Shown here: positions 45,301 through 55,031 of the stretch, piece after piece
Numbering within the stretch: position 1 is the stretch's first letter
Layout of the letters: each line of letters begins with the position of its first letter
Assembly (NCBI GenBank): GCA_010671905.1
Contig: JAAHII010000001.1
Coordinates: forward strand, 2,232,001-2,296,000
Direction of reading: 5' to 3'
DNA from: Leptolyngbya sp. SIOISBB
GTDB taxonomy: Bacteria; Cyanobacteriota; Cyanobacteriia; Phormidesmidales; Phormidesmidaceae
Length of the DNA stretch: 64,000 nt
Made by a program: the position numbers and the translations under genes
Notes under the pieces: generated by a model
Told to the model about the DNA's origin: nothing
Databases searched by the model: none
Seen by the model: only the letters and a program-made list of their open reading frames with translations

Positions 45301-47679
45301 CGGGACATTTTGGAAGTGCTCAAAATTCAGTCCATTGCTGATTTTCGTCGCGGTTTCACCCCCAACGAAGGCTTTATCCCAACTTCTACCGAGGAAGCCG
45401 AAACCTTCTTGGCGACGACTCCGGTGGGCGCCGCTAACGAAACCTTGCTGAACCAACTGCGGCGGTTATCAGAAATCCAAGAGCTGGAATTTCTTGAAGA
45501 CGTCGAAGCCGAAGAAGCCCGGATCCCGCCGCTGGATGAACTGCAGGGTCGCTTTAGCGGCCAAGTTGACATCACGGCTACCCTGCCCGAAGACCTGCGG
45601 CTCAACTTTGACTTGGCGGGCGAAAATTGGGAATGGGGCCCCGATATTCAGGCAGAAACCGTGGTGGCTCAGGGCAGTTATCAAAATGGGTTGGTGACGT
45701 TTGAGCCGTTACGGTTCAGTTCTGAATTGGAAGGGGAAATTGCTTCGGCGGCAGTGGTTGGCAGTTTTTCGATCGATCCGAGCGACCCGACAGAGCGAGA
45801 GATGGTGTTAGAAGTGGTCAATGTACCCATCAGTAACATCGAAGAATTTGCCAACCTTCCGTTTGATTTAGAGGGACGCGTCAACAGTGTCACCACCCTC
45901 AGAGGCCGCTTAGGGAACCCCAATCTCACTGGGGAATTAGCCGTGGTTGACGGCACCTTGAATGGCACGGCGATTTCGGATGCCGAGGCGTCTTTTTCCT
46001 ATGTCAATGCGCGGGCTGGGATCGATGCTCAACTCCGCTTAATTGGCTCTGACAATCCGCTCACTGTTGAGGCTGAGCTGCCTTACCAATTGAGTTTTGT
46101 CGATGTTGAGTCAGCTGACCAATCCTATTTGCTACGGGCCAATGTGAAGGATGAAGGACTGGCCCTGCTGAATTTATTTACTCAACAAGTGGCCTGGGAA
46201 GATGGCGGGGGCGAAGTCATCTTAGACATTGAAGGGGATTTGCAAGCCAACGGAGGATTGCCGACTGATTTTCAAGGTCTCATCACCCTGGAGGAGGCGG
46301 TCATTTCGGCGAGTGCATTGCCGGTTCCAATGACCGACGTTACTGGGCGCATTCGCCTGGAGCCGATCTCACAAACGATTGTCGTTGACGAGCTCACGGG
46401 GCAATTTAGCGAAGGGCAACTGTCTGCCCAGGGCGCGTTCCCTGTCTTTTTGCCCTTAGAGGACTTTGCCGCGATCGCCGATGATGAAGCCGAGCCTAAG
46501 CCCCCTGAAGACCTTGACTCTGAAGAAGACCTTGACCCGGAAATTGAGGAGCCGTTGTCACCGGGGTCCGCTGATCCTTATCGACCGTTAACCCTTGATC
46601 TCAACAATATTGCCCTTGACCTCAGAGGCCTTTACACCGGTCAGGTAAACGGTGAAATGCAGCTCTTGGGCAGTTTGCTGCTGGGGCCAGAACTGACAGG
46701 TGAAATTGATCTGTCTCGGGGCACCATCACGATCCCTGAGGGCGGGGGCACGACCAACGTCTCTACTAACAACGCTAGGTCTGGAGACAGCATTATCCCG
46801 CCCTTGGCCTTTTCGGATCTGCGCATCGTGCTGACGCGGGGCATCAATATCGTGCAGGGTAATTACCTCAATGTAAATGCGCGCGGGGGCATGCGACTGG
46901 ATGGCACCCTGTCAACCCTCCGACCGACTGGGACGATTCAACTACCGTCAGGTCGCATTGGCCTGTTTTCGGTGGAACTGCGGCTTGCGGGTGAAAACGA
47001 TCGCGCTGACTTTCGCGGCACCTTTGACCCGCTGCTGGACGTGACGCTGCAAACCGCCTTACCCGAGGCTTCATCTTCAGGTGTCCAGGTCACGACCAGT
47101 CCCTTTCCTCGTAACGAGGTGCCCGATAATAATCTCGATGCGATTGGCCTCACCCAACAAGGCAATCGACTCGTGCGCATTAATGCTCGCTATTCGGGAC
47201 CAGCCAGTGAGTTAGCGGATCTCACGACCGACTCTCGCAATTTGCAGTTGAGTAGCTCGCCGCCCCGCTCGGATGCAGAGATTATTACGCTTTTGAGTGG
47301 CAATGTGATTGGTGCCTTGGATGTCCTGGGCAGTGATAATGCCTTAACGGGCATTGGCACCTTTGTCGGTTCGGCCCTACTCAACTCGGTGCGCGATTTC
47401 CTCGGCGACACCATTCCGATCAGCGATGTCCGGTTGTTCCAAGCCTCCGAGGGCACTGGCGGGGTCAATGATAGCGGCGACGACATCGGTGCCGAAGTCG
47501 GGTTTGAAATCAGCCCCACCATCTCAGTTTCGGTACTCAAGGTGCTGACAGACGATACGCCATTCCAGTTCAACGCACGCTACCGCCTCAGCGATGAATT
47601 TACCCTACGGGGCACGACCAGCTATGAGGACTTTAGCGATCGCACCGGCGTCTTGCTAGAGTATGAGACGCGGTTTTAA
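42358..47679 (+). CDS. TamB/DUF490 family translocation and assembly protein
   Basis: A 1773-residue protein with one N-terminal membrane helix (LALGAIATAGVTGGAWWAWH) and a very long beta-rich body of the AsmA/TamB type, ending in the conserved DUF490 C-terminal domain (last about 350 residues, including LDLNNIALDLRGLYTGQVNG and the terminal GVLLEYETRF). TamB-like proteins form a periplasm-spanning groove that links inner and outer membranes, helping outer-membrane protein assembly or lipid transport; the plastid relative is TIC236. Two acidic low-complexity stretches occur, at about residues 141-155 and 1375-1410. lepB follows after 13 bp, so the two are probably one operon for envelope biogenesis. 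Confidence 0.93.
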   Translation: MSNGSSPEPKTTPKRQRRRLWKSTGLALGAIATAGVTGGAWWAWHFANEELSPWASEYLSEILDRPVALGEVERVSITGVQFGASAMPATATDPDTLFVETIAVRFNPLTLLRRQVEPQITFTGVQAYIEQDDQGRWVDVDIDLDDEDEDEDDGDPFIQVNPTVGFADSEVVLRPYLGPDEPAQAFTISEINGTVSVQKVEVDNPREGENTRLDAQEITLEMSARPENAGDLDINGVIQQLDYGEDAPDNLLDLLAANIAVQAQAIDLAALSPTVLASVPMELPLSVTAGVLSGSVEAELVPFEAPRLTGTASLENGELFVGRLSTPFSEINTQARFQGNRVAFEETTATYGELSAQARGTIDPRNGYNLTGAIAPVTLAGIAETFNFNYPVEMEGTLQAQNVELTGPLARPIVTGLVSTIDTARIDQVEFAKMASQVTYSLEGFQFDDLIAEPSVGGQLTGNGGLQFGRPVTVDFDLVGRDLPADAIARLYGLPEDISIGNLALEADIAGPINDLNGVVTWNAPNGTYPTQGTAEVAQNVLTLRRAAIAGGTVTGVGLLNQGQWTADIQAQGLQLGFFNTSLQGITAGGDVRLGGSVDNFSLAGLRGDGDITAAIAGGTVDSNFSLANGAWQVDGRGDNLQLQQISPELGGTGSATFQLAGSLDNLTPAGIRGRANVRLSDGLATARALNPALGRAAAPLDASLTWDGRLLRIDSLETGGLFASGTVTPQLSGPDAPSIAALDLGITMRDYDLATLPVAFPPALGLTGQADLQGRLTGTPSSLNFAGDLALANLALNDLEFEPLLAGDIIYTTQAGLDVELLGQEDEIVVSYVPQPRQITATVRAGEAIAIAETEGDLLQAQLYNFPVSVLNIPPSTSPAGSLRGLVEFANASINLNNFNTVGQIDVLNLGFGYYSVDRLYGGFRYANGVAQLDDGQIIMADRNERGEAIVTRAYSLTGSYRLNETPQIVATLTTDEGELRDILEVLKIQSIADFRRGFTPNEGFIPTSTEEAETFLATTPVGAANETLLNQLRRLSEIQELEFLEDVEAEEARIPPLDELQGRFSGQVDITATLPEDLRLNFDLAGENWEWGPDIQAETVVAQGSYQNGLVTFEPLRFSSELEGEIASAAVVGSFSIDPSDPTEREMVLEVVNVPISNIEEFANLPFDLEGRVNSVTTLRGRLGNPNLTGELAVVDGTLNGTAISDAEASFSYVNARAGIDAQLRLIGSDNPLTVEAELPYQLSFVDVESADQSYLLRANVKDEGLALLNLFTQQVAWEDGGGEVILDIEGDLQANGGLPTDFQGLITLEEAVISASALPVPMTDVTGRIRLEPISQTIVVDELTGQFSEGQLSAQGAFPVFLPLEDFAAIADDEAEPKPPEDLDSEEDLDPEIEEPLSPGSADPYRPLTLDLNNIALDLRGLYTGQVNGEMQLLGSLLLGPELTGEIDLSRGTITIPEGGGTTNVSTNNARSGDSIIPPLAFSDLRIVLTRGINIVQGNYLNVNARGGMRLDGTLSTLRPTGTIQLPSGRIGLFSVELRLAGENDRADFRGTFDPLLDVTLQTALPEASSSGVQVTTSPFPRNEVPDNNLDAIGLTQQGNRLVRINARYSGPASELADLTTDSRNLQLSSSPPRSDAEIITLLSGNVIGALDVLGSDNALTGIGTFVGSALLNSVRDFLGDTIPISDVRLFQASEGTGGVNDSGDDIGAEVGFEISPTISVSVLKVLTDDTPFQFNARYRLSDEFTLRGTTSYEDFSDRTGVLLEYETRF

Positions 47680-47692
47680 GCGTTAATGTGCG

Positions 47693-48307
47693 ATGAAGTC
47701 TAAGCCTGAAGAAGTATCCACCTCTGAGACCTCGGTGTCCGCCGCTGGAGAGCCGTCTCCAGGCTCACTGTGGGGGCGTCTGTGGGCCAGCCAACGGGAG
47801 AACGTTCGCATTCTCGCGATCGCTCTGGTGATTGCGGTCTGCCTCCGCCTCTTTGTCGCAGAACCGCGCTTCATCCCCTCTAATTCCATGGAGCCGACGC
47901 TGCACGTGGGCGATCGCCTGCTGGTGGAAAAGGTCTCGACCAAATTGCACCCGCCTCGGGTCGGCGAAATTGTTGTGTTTGAGCCGCCGCCCCAACTGCG
48001 GGAATATGGCTACAGCGGCAAACAAGCCTTTATTAAGCGGGTCATCGCGACCCCGGGTGAGACCGTCACCGTCACTGACCATCAAGTCCTGGTGGATGGT
48101 CAGTCTTTGCAAGAAGATTACGTCTTAGAGCTGCCAGACTATCTGATGGGCAGCATCACAGTGCCTCCCGGCGGTTTGTTTGTCATGGGCGACAACCGCA
48201 ATGACAGCAACGACTCCCACGTGTGGGGGATCCTGCCCGCACAAAACGTGATTGGCATTGCCCGCTTCCGCTTTTGGCCCCTTTCTCGCTTGGGTCAGGT
48301 TACCTAG
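47693..48307 (+). CDS. lepB: signal peptidase I
   Basis: A 204-residue type I signal peptidase. The membrane anchor is about residues 36-55 (ILAIALVIAVCLRLFVAEP). The catalytic Ser is in FIPSNSMEPTLHVGD, the general-base Lys in AFIKRVIATPGE, and box E is MGDNRNDSNDSHVWG. It cleaves signal peptides on the outer side of the membrane. Its TAG stop codon lies in the terminal inverted repeat of a MITE-like element, which seems to have inserted at the very end of the gene. Confidence 0.95.
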   Translation: MKSKPEEVSTSETSVSAAGEPSPGSLWGRLWASQRENVRILAIALVIAVCLRLFVAEPRFIPSNSMEPTLHVGDRLLVEKVSTKLHPPRVGEIVVFEPPPQLREYGYSGKQAFIKRVIATPGETVTVTDHQVLVDGQSLQEDYVLELPDYLMGSITVPPGGLFVMGDNRNDSNDSHVWGILPAQNVIGIARFRFWPLSRLGQVT

Positions 48308-48434
48308 GGCGCGTCATCAATTAATCCCAGAAGCCTTTGGGGTAAAGCATTTTCGCGCCCGCATTCACTCCATAGGCTAGGGGCTGTCGTTCCTTTGCTG
48401 AAAGGGTTTGGCCGCCAAATGATGACAGGCCATA
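48305..48434 (+). mobile_element. MITE-like repeat, copy D (at lepB stop)
   Basis: The best-preserved copy. Left end CTAGGGCGCGTCATCA, right end TGATGACAGGCCATAG; as inverted repeats they match at 13 of 16 positions. A TA is present at both outer edges, which would fit TA target duplication. The left TA is also part of the lepB stop codon TAG. No coding capacity for a transposase. Confidence 0.82.
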
Positions 48435-48521
48435 GCGAATTTTGGGCAGACGATGGTGGCAGTTGAGGATTGTTACTTTACTTCCTGAAAGGGACATCAA
48501 TCCCTGTAGGGGTAAGCTAAC

Positions 48522-49748
48522 GTGTCCTGTAGTCGTTTTCCCGTCGCCATCATGATGTTTTTCTCGTCCGCTGCTCGCTCTGGAGTTTCGTTCATCTTGA
48601 CGCTGGCAGGGGGGGCTCTCCTCAGTTCCGCCGCGATCGCTGCGAACCCTGCCGACATTCAACAACTGTTGCAAACTAACACCTGTGAAGACTGTGATCT
48701 AGCGGGCGCGAACCTGCGTGGTTTGAATTTGCAGGAGGCCCAGTTACAGGGCGCGAACCTGCAGGGGGCGTTACTCAACTTCTCCGATTTGACACGGGCC
48801 GACTTAAGCGGAGCAAACCTACAAGGGGCAGAAATTTCTGGCACGACTTTTCAGGGAGCCAACTTGCAGGCAGCGGACTTGACTGATGCGATCGTCACCA
48901 ATGTTTGCCCGACGGACGCGGCTGTCAGTGATTGGTTAATGACTTCTGACTGCATCGCTTTAGATCTGCTGCAAACCCTCGGGACAGAATTATGTGACCC
49001 GGTTTATGACCTTCAGGGAGTGATGCCTGATCTGGATGAATGGCTGGCAGAATGCCCCGCCGATTGGGAAGTGTATGCCTATCTGTTCTATGGCTATCCC
49101 GGTGATTTGAGTCGCCTACAGTTTGGGGTTGACTTCTTGGGGGCTGACCTGACCACTGCCCGCTTGACCAACGTCGATCTTAGTGGGGCCGATCTCCGTT
49201 ACGCCCAGCTCAATCAGACTGACCTCGCCGGAAGTAAATTGGACTATGCGCTGCTTTGGGGAGCTGATATGGCCAACGTGCAAAACGCAGACTTGGAGAA
49301 TGCCCTCTTGAACCAGGCTGATGTCCGCTCTACCCTGGTTGGGGCCTATGAGCAGGGCGAACTGAATAGTCTGCAGATTCAGAGTCAGTCGTTTCTGGGC
49401 GCCATGAATCGGGCACAGCAGGCTTATTATTTGGAATCTAACGAATTTGCTCGTAACTTGTCACTGCTGCAGACAGGCATTCCTCAGACAACCGACGGCT
49501 ATCGCTACGGCGTTGCCCAAATTGCCGATGACCATGTGATTAATCGAGCCGTGCCCTTGCGAGACGACTTGGTCGCTTACCTCGGGATTGCTTATCTGAC
49601 AACGACCGCTGACGATGAGGTCATCTCGGCAGCGCTACTCTGCGAAGCCGAACCCGATAATCCTAGTCCCAACACTGCGATCGCCTTTACTCCCCCCGCC
49701 CAAATAGCGGTTGAAGCCACTTGCCCTGACGGTTGGCGTACCCTGTAG
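48522..49748 (+). CDS. pentapeptide-repeat protein fused to a pilin-like domain
   Basis: A 408-residue exported protein. The N-terminus has a signal peptide (GVSFILTLAGGALLSSAAIA). Then come TNTCEDCDLAGANLRGLNLQ and about a dozen pentapeptide repeats of the A(D/N)LxG type, a spacer with four Cys, and a second repeat block (about 200-265). The C-terminal part, GAMNRAQQAYYLESNEFARN onwards, looks like the soluble head of cyanobacterial type IV pilin-like proteins, but without the N-terminal pilin helix. The start is taken as the GTG at 48522; ATGs at 48552 or 48555 would also keep the signal peptide. The function is unknown; a surface scaffold is a guess. Confidence 0.8.
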   Translation: MSCSRFPVAIMMFFSSAARSGVSFILTLAGGALLSSAAIAANPADIQQLLQTNTCEDCDLAGANLRGLNLQEAQLQGANLQGALLNFSDLTRADLSGANLQGAEISGTTFQGANLQAADLTDAIVTNVCPTDAAVSDWLMTSDCIALDLLQTLGTELCDPVYDLQGVMPDLDEWLAECPADWEVYAYLFYGYPGDLSRLQFGVDFLGADLTTARLTNVDLSGADLRYAQLNQTDLAGSKLDYALLWGADMANVQNADLENALLNQADVRSTLVGAYEQGELNSLQIQSQSFLGAMNRAQQAYYLESNEFARNLSLLQTGIPQTTDGYRYGVAQIADDHVINRAVPLRDDLVAYLGIAYLTTTADDEVISAALLCEAEPDNPSPNTAIAFTPPAQIAVEATCPDGWRTL

Positions 49749-50229
49749 TAAAGCTTCTGATCTGAGAAGCATCTGAATGCTCTGGCGTATCCTACAGCTG
49801 AGATTGACCCAACCGTGGCACCTAGAGCAGAGCAGCATCAGATGTTCATAAGGAGCGGCGCTCATCGTCGGTCATTGCTGGATGCCATGTGAGGGCTGCC
49901 AAAGACGATGGTTCCTCACATGGGCAATGCTCCTGAGTCGTCCGTAGGGACTGGGAGGATTGCCTGGAACGATGAATGATTGCCGACAGGCTGGATTGCT
50001 GGATTGCTCTCGGGGCCATCCGTACTCACTCTGCTTGGAGCACTGATTTCTTGAGCCCAAAACTTCTCCAACCTTGTTATGGTTGAGCCGCAGAGAGCAG
50101 GTTGACTTTCCATTCTCATCTGGAGTTGGTCTAAGGTGGGTGACAACGTATTTGTGGCAGTAACAGATTCCTAAGCGACTCGATGCGGCCCCATCCACTA
50201 CCTCTTCACTGATTCATCACAGCCGGGAT
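49749..50229. other. intergenic gap, nothing recognised
   Basis: About 480 bases. Minus-strand frames here have no protein-like pattern. No hairpin followed by T-run seen after the pentapeptide-repeat gene. Confidence 0.35.
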
Positions 50230-50937
50230 ATGATTTGCCCGCCAGTCCTTATGGAGACCTATTTAACTGACCTAAAACAGCTGTATCAGCAACAGGCCAA
50301 CCCCGAACAAGCGGAACCGATGAAAAAATACATGCGGAACCAGTTTGAGTTTTTGGGGCTTAAGTCGCCTCAGGCCAAAACACTGTTCAAACAGTTTTTG
50401 GCTAAGAACGGGTTGCCTAACTTAGAGCAGTTAGCAGCGATCGTTCGAGAATTGTGGACTTGGCCCGAGCGAGAATATCAATATGTCGCGTTGAACCTGC
50501 TGGATAAATCGCAGAAACAGTTGACCCTAGACCAGCTTCCCCTGTTGGAACATCTCATCACGACCAAGTCCTGGTGGGATACTGTTGACTCCCTGGCATC
50601 TCACAATGTCGGCAAGCTATTGAGTCAATATCCTGAGCGTTGCGATCGCCTCATCGAGCCCTGGCGACAATCCGATAACATTTGGCTGCGACGCACCACG
50701 CTGCTATTTCAACTGGGCTATAAAACTCAAACCGATGAAGCGCTCCTGTTTGCGATCGTCAACGAGAACCGGGCCTCGTCAGAATTCTTTATTCAGAAGG
50801 CCATTGGCTGGGCTTTGCGGGAATATTCCAAAACGGCTCCCGATGTGGTCATTGCTTTTGTAGAGGCGACTGAGCTAGCGCCGCTCAGTCGGCGAGAGGC
50901 GCTGAAATGGCTAAAAAATAAAGGCTATCCCGTTTAG
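50230..50937 (+). CDS. DNA alkylation repair protein, AlkD-like
   Basis: A 235-residue all-helical HEAT-like repeat protein of the AlkC/AlkD glycosylase group, which removes N3- and N7-alkylated purines. Landmarks are MKKYMRNQFEFLGLKSPQAK near the start, ITTKSWWDTVDSLASHNVGK with the catalytic-site Asp, and FFIQKAIGWALREYSKTAPD. The start may instead be the ATG seven codons in (METYLTDLKQLYQQ), which matches relatives better. Confidence 0.88.
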   Translation: MICPPVLMETYLTDLKQLYQQQANPEQAEPMKKYMRNQFEFLGLKSPQAKTLFKQFLAKNGLPNLEQLAAIVRELWTWPEREYQYVALNLLDKSQKQLTLDQLPLLEHLITTKSWWDTVDSLASHNVGKLLSQYPERCDRLIEPWRQSDNIWLRRTTLLFQLGYKTQTDEALLFAIVNENRASSEFFIQKAIGWALREYSKTAPDVVIAFVEATELAPLSRREALKWLKNKGYPV

Positions 50938-51247
50938 AACGCCGTTACAGAAACCCGGTTTCTCACTTGGGAAAGGCCGCATCTCAGATGCCAACCCATG
51001 AAGAAACCAGGCTTCCAGTTAACGTAAGCAGAAACCGGTTACTTTCCCCTCCGTGGGAGGGGCTAATGGGGTGGGTAAAGCCGTTTTGGAACCCACCCCG
51101 TCCTTCGGACACCCCTCCGCTGGAGGGGATGAGCCCTTGAGGTGTTGAAAAGACCCTCATTGTCCTTATCCCGAACTCAGGTTCCAGTAGGAGTGATCGG
51201 GCGGAAAGTGCCTACCTGATTACTCCTGGAGTTTGAGTAGGCAGCAA
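50938..51247. repeat. intergenic region with three hairpins
   Basis: Three stems follow one another: CCCCTCC/GGAGGGG (51046-51062), GGGGTGGGT/ACCCACCCC (51068-51099) and CCCCTCC/GGAGGGG again (51112-51128). The first and third have identical arms, so a long alternative pairing that encloses the second is possible. Upstream is the common cyanobacterial string GAAACCCGGTTTC. It lies between the convergent AlkD-like and thiC genes. Confidence 0.5.
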
Positions 51248-52648
<1,401 letters not shown>

Positions 52649-52790
52649 TCAATAGTTTAAAAAGTGAACGATTCGGAAATCGAGAGAAGAGCAAAGGAGC
52701 GAGGGGAGCTGAGTTGGCAGCTAGCCTGATCGGCAAACCAAACTAATTGCCAAACTGGAAACCGCAGCCTTAGCCCCGCAACCTGTCACT

Positions 52791-54293
52791 TCAGGTCGTG
52801 ATCTTCGATACTGTCGTCGGTTCTGTTGCTCCATACGCCCGGATTTCAGCATCTAGTCGATTGAAATCGAACGCGACCGTTTGGCCCTGTTGTGCCTTGA
52901 CCTGAATCCAGATCATTGAAATCAGGAAAGACACCCCAATGGGCACGGCAAAGCTAATGAGCAGGTCACCCGCGAAGGGCAAACCGTTCCAGGGGCTAAA
53001 GTCGGGTCGGGGAAAGAACAGGGCCCCGGCAGCAATGCCCAGCAAAGAGCTCCAAAAGGCCATGGCTCCCGTTAGGCGGCGAGAATACAGGCCAAAGAGG
53101 ACGGGAAATAGCGCCCCGGCACAGACCAAATCTGCTAATAGAAACAGGTACAGCACGTTGTAGCCTTGGGCGGCAATGAGTACGACTGGAAGACCCAAGG
53201 CGATAGTGAGCCCCCGAGCCACGCGCAAAATGCCGCTGGACTGCATAGTGGGAAAGAGCCGCAGTAGGTCGGTGGTAAACACGCTGGCAATGCCGTTTAG
53301 TAAGGTATCCAGACTGCTCATCACCAGAGCCAGCACGAGCACCAGCACGGCGATGCTGACCCAACCCGGTAGCCCCAAAGCTTGAATCAGCGAGAAGAAG
53401 GCGCGATCGTCGTTAAAGCCAAAGTGCATGGCCAAAATGCCGAGTAGTCCGGAAATGAACAAAATCGGCAAAATGAACAAAAACGAGCCGAGGAACGATC
53501 GCCGCACCACGACATCGTCTTTGCAGGCATAGATGCGTTGCCAGTTGGCCTGGTTAAACATTTCCGCCGCAACCACGGCAATCACCAATGTGGCCCCAAA
53601 CTTAATGCCAGGGCCGTTGGCCAAGGTCAACAATTGCGGGGCGGATTCGGCCACCGGGGCGATCGCACTGCCCCAGCCCCCCAAAGCAGCGATCGCAATC
53701 GCAAAACTCAGCAACAGCAGCGGCACAATCACCGCAAACTGGATGGTATCGGTAAAAATGGTCGCGGCCAGCCCGCCGACAGTGGTGTACACAAAGACCG
53801 CTGTGATCACCAGCAAGGCGGTCAGCCAGAGGGGCACTCCGGCAATAAGTTCGACGGCTTTGGCGATCGCGGTTAATTCCGCCGTCAAATACACAAACAT
53901 GTAGAAGACGATGATGCCCAAGGTGAGCAGGTACATGGCATTGCCAAAGCGATGCAACACATATTCGTTCAACGAATGACCGTGAGGCATCAAAAATCGA
54001 ATGCGGGTGCCCATAAAAGCCAACATCGCCGACGGAGTCGCCTGCCCAATGCAGTAGCCGAGAATGCCAGCAATGCCGCTAGTCGCTCCCACTTCTGGTG
54101 GACTAAATAAAATCCAAGCGCCCATGGCCGACGCCACGATGGTTGCCAGTGCTGCCTGGGTGCCCACGCTGTTGCGGCTGACCATGTAGTCTTCGAGAGT
54201 GATAGTGCGACGACTCGCCTGCAAAAGGCCCATCAACGTAAAAGCGGTAATGGTCACTAGGGTCACCACTAACGCTGTTGCACTCAATGTCAT
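52791..54293 (-). CDS. SSS-family sodium:solute symporter, TPP-riboswitch linked (ThiV-like)
   Basis: A 500-residue membrane protein with about 13 hydrophobic segments. The family pattern is seen in GHSLNEYVLHRFGNAMYLLT, TVVGGLAATIFTDTIQF-like TTVGGLAATIFTDTIQFAVI and VLALVMSSLDTLLNGIASVF. I use the ATG at 54293, behind GAGGTG, rather than the TTG two codons earlier. A TPP riboswitch lies about 250 bp upstream on the same strand, and thiC follows. In other bacteria SSS carriers linked to TPP riboswitches have been named ThiV and predicted to import thiamine or its pyrimidine precursor; that role here is inference from context. Confidence 0.88.
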   Translation of the reverse strand: MTLSATALVVTLVTITAFTLMGLLQASRRTITLEDYMVSRNSVGTQAALATIVASAMGAWILFSPPEVGATSGIAGILGYCIGQATPSAMLAFMGTRIRFLMPHGHSLNEYVLHRFGNAMYLLTLGIIVFYMFVYLTAELTAIAKAVELIAGVPLWLTALLVITAVFVYTTVGGLAATIFTDTIQFAVIVPLLLLSFAIAIAALGGWGSAIAPVAESAPQLLTLANGPGIKFGATLVIAVVAAEMFNQANWQRIYACKDDVVVRRSFLGSFLFILPILFISGLLGILAMHFGFNDDRAFFSLIQALGLPGWVSIAVLVLVLALVMSSLDTLLNGIASVFTTDLLRLFPTMQSSGILRVARGLTIALGLPVVLIAAQGYNVLYLFLLADLVCAGALFPVLFGLYSRRLTGAMAFWSSLLGIAAGALFFPRPDFSPWNGLPFAGDLLISFAVPIGVSFLISMIWIQVKAQQGQTVAFDFNRLDAEIRAYGATEPTTVSKITT

Positions 54294-54299
54294 AAACAA

Positions 54300-54540
54300 A
54301 GCACCTCGCGATGTGACAGCAAGATGCTAGAGGTGATGACAGGTTGGAAGGATGAAGGGAGTGGTACTAGACGAAGCGACAGGCAGCCTAGTCGGCTGAA
54401 CTTAGAAATCGGAAGTTGGAATTCAGAAAGGGGTACAGAAACATTTCCGAACTCCGTAGGGCTTTGCCCTTCCCGGAGGGTAGTCAAAATCCCGAATTCT
54501 TTATTCCACTCGTCGCTGCGGTTGCGTAACCTCAATCAAC
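54300..54540 (-). other. long leader between TPP riboswitch and symporter
   Basis: Part of the presumed leader RNA. It contains one copy of the short repeat (core TCCGTAGGGCTTTGCCCTTC at about 54453-54472) that also occurs near 1170. No gene seen. A repeat inside a riboswitch leader may disturb or supply the expression platform. Confidence 0.45.
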
Positions 54541-54615
54541 GCTTCCCTCCGCTGGTATTAACCAGGTCAGGTTCTGAGGGTATAATCTCAGTCCGCCTAA
54601 TACGGACACCCCTAG
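54541..54615 (-). promoter_or_regulatory. TPP riboswitch (THI element)
   Basis: Read on the minus strand, the conserved strings occur in the right order: GGGGTGTCCG near the 5' side, CTGAGA, ATACCC, GAACCTGACCTGG, TTAATACCAGCG and GGAGGGAAGC. These are the pyrimidine-sensor and pyrophosphate-sensor helices of the thiamine pyrophosphate aptamer. It lies upstream of the SSS symporter and thiC. Confidence 0.93.
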
Positions 54616-55031
54616 CTTATTGGCGATTGTATCACTGTTGCCAGGCCAGAGCTGGTAAGGTTAATCCGCTGTTACTGACTGCTACATTTCGCTAAGCAAG
54701 ACCTTGATTTCAGGCTCTTTAGCTCGTACCTGTTCTGGTAACAGATCAATTTTTGACAGCGTTACAAACTGGATAGCTGCTTCGGGTTCGGCAAAGCCGC
54801 CAGAGGTTTGAGCGATCGTTGGTAGCGAGAGCATCCCCACTATGAACAGTCCCGCAGGCCGTCATGTTTGAGTACGCCGCACAATACGGTTTAGCCTCCA
54901 CACTCCTTAACAGCTCGCCAATCTATTGCTTCTGTTTCCGACAAACGATGCTCGACCTTGCTCCATTTTGGACCGAGAGTTTTTGGTCAAACAAGTTGTT
55001 ATGTGGTTTGAAAGTGGTCAACCGCGAGGCC
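54616..55031. other. intergenic gap with a possible gene remnant
   Basis: A minus-strand frame at 54682-54834 is the only protein-like content. Nothing else recognised before the hemH end. Confidence 0.3.
54682..54834 (-). CDS. possible 50-residue ORF or gene remnant
   Basis: The frame reads MLSLPTIAQTSGGFAEPEAA then IQFVTLSKIDLLPEQVRAKE and ends SEM. Residues just upstream in the same frame (AGLFIVG) are hydrophobic, so the whole could be a small secreted protein with a signal peptide whose start codon is out of frame. Composition is protein-like, but there is no ribosome-binding site and no family. Confidence 0.25.
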   Translation of the reverse strand: MLSLPTIAQTSGGFAEPEAAIQFVTLSKIDLLPEQVRAKEPEIKVLLSEM

